From Leguminivora glycinivorella (taxonomy: Eukaryota; Arthropoda; Insecta; Lepidoptera; Tortricidae), in assembly GCF_023078275.1 (NCBI RefSeq), contig NC_062980.1, forward strand, positions 10,744,783 to 10,808,782: DNA of 64,000 nt, given 5' to 3'. Positions 46,999 through 55,977 of the stretch are shown piece by piece (position 1 is the stretch's first letter; every line of letters begins with the position of its first letter). Both the position numbers and the translations under genes were made by a program. The notes under the pieces were generated by a model. The model saw only the letters and a program-made list of their open reading frames with translations, ran no database searches and had not been told where the DNA came from.

Positions 46999-47316
46999 TT
47001 ATACTTTGTCCACCCCCCTACCAAGCAAGTTAGATGGAAAAATTCGTAATAACGGCGATGACGCAACATTCAACTGCTCATTAAGGATTAACCCCCTATT
47101 GTTGTACCTAATTATCTCCAACTGTTCTAGAACCCCCAAACGCAGCCCTTTCTCACATACATGTAAAACATCAAAAGAATGATTCTCTGATACAGTATGG
47201 TCACTCTCTATCAAATGCTTTGCAAAATTGGATCTCTCTGGATGGTTGTGCCTGTATGATGCCATATGCTCCTTATACCTAGTAGTGAAATTGCGGCCCG
47301 TTTGGCCCACGTACAC
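46999..47316 (-). pseudogene. PLE partial unit: YIG half of the endonuclease
   Basis: Begins inside the GIY-YIG domain at YVGQTGRNFTTRYKEH, lacking GVYKLSCDVC, and ends LLGRGVDKV because the late G run has six bases rather than seven. The 5' truncation point is the inversion junction at 47317/47318. Confidence 0.8.
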
Positions 47317-47340
47317 TCAAACGGGCCGCAATTTCACTAC
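47282..47340. other. Head-to-head inversion junction of the PLE array
   Basis: Arms gtagtgaaattgcggcccg-tttg (47282-47304) and caaacgggccgcaatttcac-tac (47318-47340) are perfect complements around a 13-nt spacer gcccacgtacact. The arms continue outward to 43924 on the left and 50694 on the right, about 3.38 kb each, broken only by single-base differences. Confidence 0.92.
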
Positions 47341-47533
47341 TAGGTATAAGGAGCATATGGCATCATACAGGCACAACCATCCAGAGAGATCCAATTTTGC
47401 AAAGCATTTGATAGAGAGTGACCATACTGTATCAGAGAATCATTCTTTTGATGTTTTACATGTATGTGAGAAAGGGCTGCGTTTGGGGGTTCTAGAACAG
47501 TTGGAGATAATTAGGTACAACAATAGGGGTTAA
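47318..47533 (+). pseudogene. PLE partial unit (plus): end of the GIY-YIG domain
   Basis: Starts at QTGRNFTTRYKEHMASYRHN and ends RYNNRG at a stop made by a 4-G run (47525-47528). A longer ORF from 47228 exists only because it runs through the palindrome junction from antisense into sense. Confidence 0.75.
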
Positions 47534-47680
47534 TCCTTAATGAGCAGTTGAATGTTGCGTCATCGCCGTTATTACGAATTTTTCCATCTAACTTGCTTGG
47601 TAGGGGGTGGACAAAGTATAAATATGGCCGACCATTCTGGGGACGATCAGTCAGTTGCGGGACTTCGGACCGTCAACATC

Positions 47681-47725
47681 AGCTCCTGAGGATGCCTCGT
47701 AGAGAGGCGAAACACGTGTCGAGTT
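47681..47725 (+). ncRNA. Hammerhead ribozyme 3 (PLE, plus strand)
   Basis: Stem I 47681-47685 (agctc) pairs with 47721-47725 (gagtt, one G-U). Core CTGAGGA 47686-47692. Stem II gcctc 47694-47698 with gaggc 47704-47708. GAA 47709-47711. Stem III acacgtgt 47712-47719. C17 at 47720, predicted cut 47720/47721. All invariant hammerhead residues are present. The palindromic stem III suggests pairing between two ribozymes. Confidence 0.87.
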
Positions 47726-47907
47726 TTGTATATTTGGTGGTGGGTTGTTATATTTATTTGCGTATTTATTTTTATTTTTGCGGTGGGAGGGTGGGAAAAT
47801 TAATTGCATGTAAAAAATACGCAAGTAATTATAACAGGTTAGCACTGATTGACTTGCACGTTATCTATTCGCGGATTAGCAAAGGAAAGTTCTAGTTTAC
47901 GATTAAC
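47726..47907 (+). promoter_or_regulatory. PLE leader between hammerhead and ATG, with hairpin and G-rich loop
   Basis: This 182-nt leader is found before every unit. It has ttgcgtattt and aaatacgcaa as a 10-bp inverted repeat with the G-rich run ggtgggagggtggg in the loop (in the copy before 53409: arms 53259-53268 and 53316-53325, G-run 53283-53296). It is the likely 5' UTR or promoter region of the next unit; promoter activity is inference. Confidence 0.5.
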
Positions 47908-48411
47908 ATGGATTTCCGCAAAGTAACGCCTGATTCCATCGATTATTTGAAAACGGCTAGCGTGGCCGAACAGGCACGACTTTATGTCAAACTAACCAAA
48001 CAACATCGTGCAGCTGTCCAGAATGTGTGGTTTAATCAACAGTGCAAGCGTTTGAACGTTGTGCCTAATTACATCCAGTTGCGTTGTAGTAGCAATTCGA
48101 GGGCTGCTAAGTTGGCTGTTAGTAGGGCTCAGAGAATTTGGTTGAACGAAGAATCTCGCCATTGGTTTTCGGTTAGAGATAATTTGAAACTGCATCTTAA
48201 AGTGTTGTATTCTGAACTCTCATTTAAGTTGCATAATCTCGAGTTTGATATCCTAGACCAAAAGGCGAGATACTTTGCTTCTGAACTTGCACATGAGATG
48301 TATACTACTCAGCTAAACAAATTGCGTAGGTTAACGGAGTCGAGTTCGAGTTCGTTTTTGAGGGGAGGGAAACGGAACCAACACCTCACCATGACTTCCA
48401 TCCTCGTGTGA
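47908..48411 (+). CDS. PLE plus unit 1: N-terminal segment
   Basis: 167 codons, same protein as 46209-46712. It ends at TGA overlapping the RT frame because the run at 48362-48365 has four G. Context and lack of known motifs as for the minus unit. Confidence 0.75.
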   Translation: MDFRKVTPDSIDYLKTASVAEQARLYVKLTKQHRAAVQNVWFNQQCKRLNVVPNYIQLRCSSNSRAAKLAVSRAQRIWLNEESRHWFSVRDNLKLHLKVLYSELSFKLHNLEFDILDQKARYFASELAHEMYTTQLNKLRRLTESSSSSFLRGGKRNQHLTMTSILV

Positions 48412-49223
48412 AAAATTTAACTGATGTGGAGTTTTCGGAGAATGAAGTAGAGCTTTTAGGAAAAGGGTTGAAATATAATTTCCAGCCAAAAATAACTCAG
48501 GGGACGTTAGAGAATTTGGCTGTGGATTCAGAGGTAGCGATAGTGCGGGGCCGTGGTGATTTAGATACCAAGACCATGGTGGCCAATGTTATTAAGAGTA
48601 CTGTTCCGGCACAGGGTGGTGGATTTAGTTCTGATGGTTTGGCACTGAGAACTATTCAACAGAAAGTGCGAGAAAATGATTTGGTAGTTTCGAAAGCAGA
48701 CAAAGGAAATTGCATTGTTATTATGGAGAAAGGAAGTTATAATCAGAAAGTTCTTGATCTGATTCAAGGTGATGGCTTTTCGAGTTTGCAGAGAGACCCA
48801 ACTCCAGGATTCCAGAAAGATCTGAGACAGGCAATTAAAAACTCTATGTTTGTTTTTGAAACTGAACATCAGAAGAGCATGGTTGTGCCAATGAATCCAC
48901 GAGCTCCTATTCTTTATGGGCTACCTAAGATTCATAAGGATAACATTCCAGTTCGTCCAGTGGTCTCATATTTGGGTGCACCAACTTATAATCTAGCTAA
49001 GAGGTTGAATCACATTATTAGAGAAAAGTCTCAGTTCCGGCCGAAGTTTTGTTTGAGGAATAGTTTGCAGTTAATAGAAAAGATCAAAGATATTATTATT
49101 CCAGATAATGCTGTCTTGCTTTCGTTGGATGTAGATAGTTTGTTTACGAATGTGCCGTATGGGGAGACTTTGGATATTCTAAGGGACCTTTTGAAAAGCA
49201 ACGTTTACATCCAGGGGAGGTAG
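48408..49223 (+). pseudogene. PLE plus unit 1: RT, first fragment
   Basis: 271 codons up to motif A and beyond (LDVDSLFTNVPYGETLDILR). It then leaves frame because of a four-T run at 49189-49192, where other units have five. Confidence 0.85.
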
Positions 49224-49228
49224 ATGAG

Positions 49229-50032
49229 TTGATAGATCTAACTGCTATATGTATGAAACATAATTATTTTAGATTCGGGGGACAGTATTATTTGCAAAGT
49301 GATGGTTTAGCCATGGGTTCTCCACTGAGTCCTTTAATGGCGGATATCTTTATGGACCACTTTGAGAACCAGCATATTGCAGGGAATGATAATATATTGT
49401 ATTACTTCAGATACGTAGATGATTTGATTATTTGTTGGACGGGGAGTATGGACCTGCTGGATGAATTTGTTACTGGGCTTAATAGTAAACATCCAAAGAT
49501 CAAGTTTAAGAAGGAACTAGAGCAAGAAAAGTCATTGAATTTTCTAGATTTGACCATTACTAGAGTTAATAATAGCCATCAATTTCAAATTTACCGCAAG
49601 CCTACACATACTGATACAGTTATACCAGCTTCTTCTACACACCCTTGGCAGCATAGGTTGGCCGCTTTTCACTGTTATGTGCATAGGATGTTGTCTGTGC
49701 CTCTTTCTGAAGAACACTATCGAGCCGAATTGGACAATATTTACCACTTGGCAGTTTCGAACGGTTATGATAAATCAATCGTTGATGGCATCATCAGAAA
49801 GAAGCGGATGGTTATGGTTAACAATATGTTGTATGCGGCACGTCCTTCTGAACCGGTTAAGAGGTGTCAAGCGAGCATTACTTATGTTGGCAAAGTGTCA
49901 GAGGACATTTATAAGATTTTGAAGTCAAACGGCATTCCTGTGGCCTTTAGGACAAATAACACTTTGCACTCCAAGCTTTGTAACGGAAAAGATAGGATCG
50001 AGAAAGGGAAAAATCTGGGGTTTATAAGTTGA
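49229..50032 (+). pseudogene. PLE plus unit 1: RT, second fragment
   Basis: 267 codons carrying motif B (GLAMGSPLSP), YVDD, FLDLTI and YRKPTHTD. The frame is lost at a five-A run (50009-50013, six in other units) just before the GIY-YIG domain. Confidence 0.85.
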
Positions 50033-50370
50033 GCTGTGATGTTTGTAACAAAGTGTACGTGGGCCAAACGGGCCGCAATTTCACTACTAGGTATAAGGAG
50101 CATATGGCATCATACAGGCACAACCATCCAGAGAGATCCAATTTTGCAAAGCATTTGATAGAGAGTGACCATACTGTATCAGAGAATCATTCTTTTGATG
50201 TTTTACATGTATGTGAGAAAGGGCTGCGTTTGGGGGTTCTAGAACAGTTGGAGATAATTAGGTACAACAATAGGGGGTTAATCCTTAATGAGCAGTTGAA
50301 TGTTGCGTCATCGCCGTTATTACGAATTTTTCCATCTAACTTGCTTGGTAGGGGGGTGGACAAAGTATAA
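50029..50370 (+). pseudogene. PLE plus unit 1: GIY-YIG fragment
   Basis: Carries CDVCNKVYVGQTGRNF through LLGRGVDKV. It ends early because the run near 50350 has six G. With seven G (as in unit 2) the frame would run into the hammerhead. Confidence 0.82.
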
Positions 50371-50429
50371 ATATGGCCGACCATTCTGGGGACGATCAGT
50401 CAGTTGCGGGACTTCGGACCGTCAACATC

Positions 50430-50474
50430 AGCTCCTGAGGATGCCTCGTAGAGAGGCGAAACACGTGTCGAGTT
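50430..50474 (+). ncRNA. Hammerhead ribozyme 4 (PLE)
   Basis: Identical to 47681-47725. Predicted cut 50469/50470. Lies between units 1 and 2. Confidence 0.87.
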
Positions 50475-50656
50475 TTGTATATTTGGTGGTGGGTTGTTAT
50501 ATTTATTTGCGTATTTATTTTTATTTTTGCGGTGGGAGGGTGGGAAAATTAATTGCATGTAAAAAATACGCAAGTAATTATAACAGGTTAGCACTGATTG
50601 ACTTGCACGTTATCTATTCGCGGATTAGCAAAGGAAAGTTCTAGTTTACGATTAAC

Positions 50657-51160
50657 ATGGATTTCCGCAAAGTAACGCCTGATTCCATCGATTATTTGAA
50701 AACGGCTAGCGTGGCCGAACAGGCACGACTTTATGTCAAACTAACCAAACAACATCGTGCAGCTGTCCAGAATGTGTGGTTTAATCAACAGTGCAAGCGT
50801 TTGAACGTTGTGCCTAATTACATCCAGTTGCGTTGTAGTAGCAATTCGAGGGCTGCTAAGTTGGCTGTTAGTAGGGCTCAGAGAATTTGGTTGAACGAAG
50901 AATCTCGCCATTGGTTTTCGGTTAGAGATAATTTGAAACTGCATCTTAAAGTGTTGTATTCTGAACTCTCATTTAAGTTGCATAATCTCGAGTTTGATAT
51001 CCTAGACCAAAAGGCGAGATACTTTGCTTCTGAACTTGCACATGAGATGTATACTACTCAGCTAAACAAATTGCGTAGGTTAACGGAGTCGAGTTCGAGT
51101 TCGTTTTTGAGGGGAGGGAAACGGAACCAACACCTCACCATGACTTCCATCCTCGTGTGA
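50657..51160 (+). CDS. PLE plus unit 2: N-terminal segment
   Basis: 167 codons, identical to the copies at 47908 and 46712. The 4-G run at 51111-51114 puts it out of frame with the RT. It overlaps the RT frame by 4 nt. Confidence 0.75.
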   Translation: MDFRKVTPDSIDYLKTASVAEQARLYVKLTKQHRAAVQNVWFNQQCKRLNVVPNYIQLRCSSNSRAAKLAVSRAQRIWLNEESRHWFSVRDNLKLHLKVLYSELSFKLHNLEFDILDQKARYFASELAHEMYTTQLNKLRRLTESSSSSFLRGGKRNQHLTMTSILV

Positions 51161-53190
51161 AAAATTTAACTGATGTGGAGTTTTCGGAGAATGAAGTAGA
51201 GCTTTTAGGAAAAGGGTTGAAATATAATTTCCAGCCAAAAATAACTCAGGGGACGTTAGAGAATTTGGCTGTGGATTCAGAGGTAGCGATAGTGCGGGGC
51301 CGTGGTGATTTAGATACCAAGACCATGGTGGCCAATGTTATTAAGAGTACTGTTCCGGCACAGGGTGGTGGATTTAGTTCTGATGGTTTGGCACTGAGAA
51401 CTATTCAACAGAAAGTGCGAGAAAATGATTTGGTAGTTTCGAAAGCAGACAAAGGAAATTGCATTGTTATTATGGAGAAAGGAAGTTATAATCAGAAAGT
51501 TCTTGATCTGATTCAAGGTGATGGCTTTTCGAGTTTGCAGAGAGACCCAACTCCAGGATTCCAGAAAGATCTGAGACAGGCAATTAAAAACTCTATGTTT
51601 GTTTTTGAAACTGAACATCAGAAGAGCATGGTTGTGCCAATGAATCCACGAGCTCCTATTCTTTATGGGCTACCTAAGATTCATAAGGATAACATTCCAG
51701 TTCGTCCAGTGGTCTCATATTTGGGTGCACCAACTTATAATCTAGCTAAGAGGTTGAATCACATTATTAGAGAAAAGTCTCAGTTCCGGCCGAAGTTTTG
51801 TTTGAGGAATAGTTTGCAGTTAATAGAAAAGATCAAAGATATTATTATTCCAGATAATGCTGTCTTGCTTTCGTTGGATGTAGATAGTTTGTTTACGAAT
51901 GTGCCGTATGGGGAGACTTTGGATATTCTAAGGGACCTTTTTGAAAAGCAACGTTTACATCCAGGGGAGGTAGATGAGTTGATAGATCTAACTGCTATAT
52001 GTATGAAACATAATTATTTTAGATTCGGGGGACAGTATTATTTGCAAAGTGATGGTTTAGCCATGGGTTCTCCACTGAGTCCTTTAATGGCGGATATCTT
52101 TATGGACCACTTTGAGAACCAGCATATTGCAGGGAATGATAATATATTGTATTACTTCAGATACGTAGATGATTTGATTATTTGTTGGACGGGGAGTATG
52201 GACCTGCTGGATGAATTTGTTACTGGGCTTAATAGTAAACATCCAAAGATCAAGTTTAAGAAGGAACTAGAGCAAGAAAAGTCATTGAATTTTCTAGATT
52301 TGACCATTACTAGAGTTAATAATAGCCATCAATTTCAAATTTACCGCAAGCCTACACATACTGATACAGTTATACCAGCTTCTTCTACACACCCTTGGCA
52401 GCATAGGTTGGCCGCTTTTCACTGTTATGTGCATAGGATGTTGTCTGTGCCTCTTTCTGAAGAACACTATCGAGCCGAATTGGACAATATTTACCACTTG
52501 GCAGTTTCGAACGGTTATGATAAATCAATCGTTGATGGCATCATCAGAAAGAAGCGGATGGTTATGGTTAACAATATGTTGTATGCGGCACGTCCTTCTG
52601 AACCGGTTAAGAGGTGTCAAGCGAGCATTACTTATGTTGGCAAAGTGTCAGAGGACATTTATAAGATTTTGAAGTCAAACGGCATTCCTGTGGCCTTTAG
52701 GACAAATAACACTTTGCACTCCAAGCTTTGTAACGGAAAAGATAGGATCGAGAAAGGGAAAAAATCTGGGGTTTATAAGTTGAGCTGTGATGTTTGTAAC
52801 AAAGTGTACGTGGGCCAAACGGGCCGCAATTTCACTACTAGGTATAAGGAGCATATGGCATCATACAGGCACAACCATCCAGAGAGATCCAATTTTGCAA
52901 AGCATTTGATAGAGAGTGACCATACTGTATCAGAGAATCATTCTTTTGATGTTTTACATGTATGTGAGAAAGGGCTGCGTTTGGGGGTTCTAGAACAGTT
53001 GGAGATAATTAGGTACAACAACAGGGGGTTAATCCTTAATGAGCAGTTGAATGTTGCGTCATCGCCGTTATTACGAATTTTTCCATCTAACTTGCTTGGT
53101 AGGGGGGGTGGACAAAGTATAAATATGGCCGACCATTCTGGGGACGATCAGTCAGTTGCGGGACTTCGGACCGTCAACATCAGCTCCTGA
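51157..53190 (+). CDS. PLE plus unit 2: reverse transcriptase + GIY-YIG endonuclease (longest intact RT/EN frame)
   Basis: 677 codons, the only copy with RT and endonuclease in one frame to the natural stop. It would copy the element's RNA and nick target DNA. Visible in order: VVSKADKGNC (about 93-102), LPKIHK (172-177), motif A LDVDSLFTNVP (240-250), motif B GLAMGSPLSP (300-309), YVDD (336-339), FLDLTI (379-384), YRKPTHTD (396-403), a basic KKR (465-467), then GIY-YIG: GVY 538-540, CDVC 544-547, YVG 551-553, TGRNFTTRYKEH with candidate catalytic Arg, and VLEQLEI with a candidate catalytic Glu near 613. The first codon in this frame is GTG. A eukaryotic start here is unlikely, and HPRV-KNLTD upstream in unit 3 shows the frame should continue from the N-terminal segment. 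The stop TGA (53188-53190) lies within the hammerhead core. Confidence 0.92.
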   Translation: MKNLTDVEFSENEVELLGKGLKYNFQPKITQGTLENLAVDSEVAIVRGRGDLDTKTMVANVIKSTVPAQGGGFSSDGLALRTIQQKVRENDLVVSKADKGNCIVIMEKGSYNQKVLDLIQGDGFSSLQRDPTPGFQKDLRQAIKNSMFVFETEHQKSMVVPMNPRAPILYGLPKIHKDNIPVRPVVSYLGAPTYNLAKRLNHIIREKSQFRPKFCLRNSLQLIEKIKDIIIPDNAVLLSLDVDSLFTNVPYGETLDILRDLFEKQRLHPGEVDELIDLTAICMKHNYFRFGGQYYLQSDGLAMGSPLSPLMADIFMDHFENQHIAGNDNILYYFRYVDDLIICWTGSMDLLDEFVTGLNSKHPKIKFKKELEQEKSLNFLDLTITRVNNSHQFQIYRKPTHTDTVIPASSTHPWQHRLAAFHCYVHRMLSVPLSEEHYRAELDNIYHLAVSNGYDKSIVDGIIRKKRMVMVNNMLYAARPSEPVKRCQASITYVGKVSEDIYKILKSNGIPVAFRTNNTLHSKLCNGKDRIEKGKKSGVYKLSCDVCNKVYVGQTGRNFTTRYKEHMASYRHNHPERSNFAKHLIESDHTVSENHSFDVLHVCEKGLRLGVLEQLEIIRYNNRGLILNEQLNVASSPLLRIFPSNLLGRGGGQSINMADHSGDDQSVAGLRTVNISS

Positions 53191-53226
53191 GGATGCCTCG
53201 TAGAGAGGCGAAACACGTGTCGAGTT
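53182..53226 (+). ncRNA. Hammerhead ribozyme 5 (PLE), overlapping the RT stop codon
   Basis: Same fold as 47681-47725. The core CTGAGGA is at 53187-53193 and the ORF's TGA is 53188-53190, so the last sense codons form the 5' strand of stem I. Predicted cut 53221/53222. Confidence 0.88.
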
Positions 53227-53408
53227 TTGTATATTTGGTGGTGGGTTGTTATATTTATTTGCGTATTTATTTTTATTTTTGCGGTGGGAGGGTGGGAAAA
53301 TTAATTGCATGTAAAAAATACGCAAGTAATTATAACAGGTTAGCACTGATTGACTTGCACGTTATCTATTCGCGGATTAGCAAAGGAAAGTTCTAGTTTA
53401 CGATTAAC

Positions 53409-55784
53409 ATGGATTTCCGCAAAGTAACGCCTGATTCCATCGATTATTTGAAAACGGCTAGCGTGGCCGAACAGGCACGACTTTATGTCAAACTAACCAA
53501 ACAACATCGTGCAGCTGTCCAGAATGTGTGGTTTAATCAACAGTGCAAGCGTTTGAACGTTGTGCCTAATTACATCCAGTTGCGTTGTAGTAGCAATTCG
53601 AGGGCTGCTAAGTTGGCTGTTAGTAGGGCTCAGAGAATTTGGTTGAACGAAGAATCTCGCCATTGGTTTTCGGTTAGAGATAATTTGAAACTGCATCTTA
53701 AAGTGTTGTATTCTGAACTCTCATTTAAGTTGCATAATCTCGAGTTTGATATCCTAGACCAAAAGGCGAGATACTTTGCTTCTGAACTTGCACATGAGAT
53801 GTATACTACTCAGCTAAACAAATTGCGTAGGTTAACGGAGTCGAGTTCGAGTTCGTTTTTGAGGGGGAGGGAAACGGAACCAACACCTCACCATGACTTC
53901 CATCCTCGTGTGAAAAATTTAACTGATGTGGAGTTTTCGGAGAATGAAGTAGAGCTTTTAGGAAAAGGGTTGAAATATAATTTCCAGCCAAAAATAACTC
54001 AGGGGACGTTAGAGAATTTGGCTGTGGATTCAGAGGTAGCGATAGTGCGGGGCCGTGGTGATTTAGATACCAAGACCATGGTGGCCAATGTTATTAAGAG
54101 TACTGTTCCGGCACAGGGTGGTGGATTTAGTTCTGATGGTTTGGCACTGAGAACTATTCAACAGAAAGTGCGAGAAAATGATTTGGTAGTTTCGAAAGCA
54201 GACAAAGGAAATTGCATTGTTATTATGGAGAAAGGAAGTTATAATCAGAAAGTTCTTGATCTGATTCAAGGTGATGGCTTTTCGAGTTTGCAGAGAGACC
54301 CAACTCCAGGATTCCAGAAAGATCTGAGACAGGCAATTAAAAACTCTATGTTTGTTTTTGAAACTGAACATCAGAAAAGCATGGTTGTGCCAATGAATCC
54401 ACGAGCTCCTATTCTTTATGGGCTACCTAAGATTCATAAGGATAACATTCCAGTTCGTCCAGTGGTCTCATATTTGGGTGCACCAACTTATAATCTAGCT
54501 AAGAGGTTGAATCACATTATTAGAGAAAAGTCTCAGTTCCGGCCGAAGTTTTGTTTGAGGAATAGTTTGCAGTTAATAGAAAAGATCAAAGATATTATTA
54601 TTCCAGATAATGCTGTCTTGCTTTCGTTGGATGTAGATAGTTTGTTTACGAATGTGCCGTATGGGGAGACTTTGGATATTCTAAGGGACCTTTTTGAAAA
54701 GCAACGTTTACATCCAGGGGAGGTAGATGAGTTGATAGATCTAACTGCTATATGTATGAAACATAATTATTTTAGATTCGGGGGACAGTATTATTTGCAA
54801 AGTGATGGTTTAGCCATGGGTTCTCCACTGAGTCCTTTAATGGCGGATATCTTTATGGACCACTTTGAGAACCAGCATATTGCAGGGAATGATAATATAT
54901 TGTATTACTTCAGATACGTAGATGATTTGATTATTTGTTGGACGGGGAGTATGGACCTGCTGGATGAATTTGTTACTGGGCTTAATAGTAAACATCCAAA
55001 GATCAAGTTTAAGAAGGAACTAGAGCAAGAAAAGTCATTGAATTTTCTAGATTTGACCATTACTAGAGTTAATAATAGCCATCAATTTCAAATTTACCGC
55101 AAGCCTACACATACTGATACAGTTATACCAGCTTCTTCTACACACCCTTGGCAGCATAGGTTGGCCGCTTTTCACTGTTATGTGCATAGGATGTTGTCTG
55201 TGCCTCTTTCTGAAGAACACTATCGAGCCGAATTGGACAATATTTACCACTTGGCAGTTTCGAACGGTTATGATAAATCAATCGTTGATGGCATCATCAG
55301 AAAGAAGCGGATGGTTATGGTTAACAATATGTTGTATGCGGCACGTCCTTCTGAACCGGTTAAGAGGTGTCAAGCGAGCATTACTTATGTTGGCAAAGTG
55401 TCAGAGGACATTTATAAGATTTTGAAGTCAAACGGCATTCCTGTGGCCTTTAGGACAAATAACACTTTGCACTCCAAGCTTTGTAACGGAAAAGATAGGA
55501 TCGAGAAAGGGAAAAAATCTGGGGTTTATAAGTTGAGCTGTGATGTTTGTAACAAAGTGTACGTGGGCCAAACGGGCCGCAATTTCACTACTAGGTATAA
55601 GGAGCATATGGCATCATACAGGCACAACCATCCAGAGAGATCCAATTTTGCAAAGCATTTGATAGAGAGTGACCATACTGTATCAGAGAATCATTCTTTT
55701 GATGTTTTACATGTATGTGAGAAAGGGCTGCGTTTGGGGGTTCTAGAACAGTTGGAGATAATTAGGTACAACAATAGGGGTTAA
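53409..55784 (+). CDS. PLE plus unit 3: fused N-terminal segment + RT + GIY-YIG, truncated near the C-terminus
   Basis: 791 codons from ATG. The run at 53863-53867 has five G, one more than in the other three full units. This joins the N-terminal segment to the RT through FLRGRETEPTPHHDFHPRV. A conserved PLE feature, a PRV.NLT..F...E..LL.KGLKYN-like block, spans this join, so the fused frame is the ancestral one. All RT motifs and GVYKLSCDVCNKVYVGQT are present. The end is lost at a 4-G run (55777-55780) after RYNNRG, about 54 residues short of unit 2's end. A full protein would be about 845 residues, close to the roughly 840 usual for Penelope. Confidence 0.92.
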   Translation: MDFRKVTPDSIDYLKTASVAEQARLYVKLTKQHRAAVQNVWFNQQCKRLNVVPNYIQLRCSSNSRAAKLAVSRAQRIWLNEESRHWFSVRDNLKLHLKVLYSELSFKLHNLEFDILDQKARYFASELAHEMYTTQLNKLRRLTESSSSSFLRGRETEPTPHHDFHPRVKNLTDVEFSENEVELLGKGLKYNFQPKITQGTLENLAVDSEVAIVRGRGDLDTKTMVANVIKSTVPAQGGGFSSDGLALRTIQQKVRENDLVVSKADKGNCIVIMEKGSYNQKVLDLIQGDGFSSLQRDPTPGFQKDLRQAIKNSMFVFETEHQKSMVVPMNPRAPILYGLPKIHKDNIPVRPVVSYLGAPTYNLAKRLNHIIREKSQFRPKFCLRNSLQLIEKIKDIIIPDNAVLLSLDVDSLFTNVPYGETLDILRDLFEKQRLHPGEVDELIDLTAICMKHNYFRFGGQYYLQSDGLAMGSPLSPLMADIFMDHFENQHIAGNDNILYYFRYVDDLIICWTGSMDLLDEFVTGLNSKHPKIKFKKELEQEKSLNFLDLTITRVNNSHQFQIYRKPTHTDTVIPASSTHPWQHRLAAFHCYVHRMLSVPLSEEHYRAELDNIYHLAVSNGYDKSIVDGIIRKKRMVMVNNMLYAARPSEPVKRCQASITYVGKVSEDIYKILKSNGIPVAFRTNNTLHSKLCNGKDRIEKGKKSGVYKLSCDVCNKVYVGQTGRNFTTRYKEHMASYRHNHPERSNFAKHLIESDHTVSENHSFDVLHVCEKGLRLGVLEQLEIIRYNNRG

Positions 55785-55932
55785 TCCTTAATGAGCAGTT
55801 GAATGTTGCGTCATCGCCGTTATTACGAATTTTTCCATCTAACTTGCTTGGTAGGGGGGTGGACAAAGTATAAATATGGCCGACCATTCTGGGGACGATC
55901 AGTCAGTTGCGGGACTTCGGACCGTCAACATC

Positions 55933-55977
55933 AGCTCCTGAGGATGCCTCGTAGAGAGGCGAAACACGTGTCGAGTT
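55933..55977 (+). ncRNA. Hammerhead ribozyme 6 (PLE)
   Basis: Identical to the others. Predicted cut 55972/55973. It is followed by 179 nt of leader, and the element stops at 56156, just before where the next ATG would be. Confidence 0.87.

Noticed and set aside
47228..47533. 101-codon ORF across the palindrome centre
   Set aside because: It reads antisense of the minus arm and then sense of the plus arm, an accident of the inversion rather than a gene.
43924..50694. Palindrome as purely an assembly artefact
   Set aside because: Not excluded, but the matching 11-bp duplication at the far ends, the unequal truncation at the centre and single-base differences between arms favour a real insertion. 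It still needs read support.
51157..53190. Separate RT gene starting at GTG
   Set aside because: GTG starts are not expected in animal nuclear genes, and unit 3 shows the frame continuing upstream into the N-terminal segment.
53806..54371. Minus-strand ORFs inside the plus PLE units, and equivalents in the other units
   Set aside because: Shadows of the RT coding frame. They recur in all units only because the DNA is duplicated.
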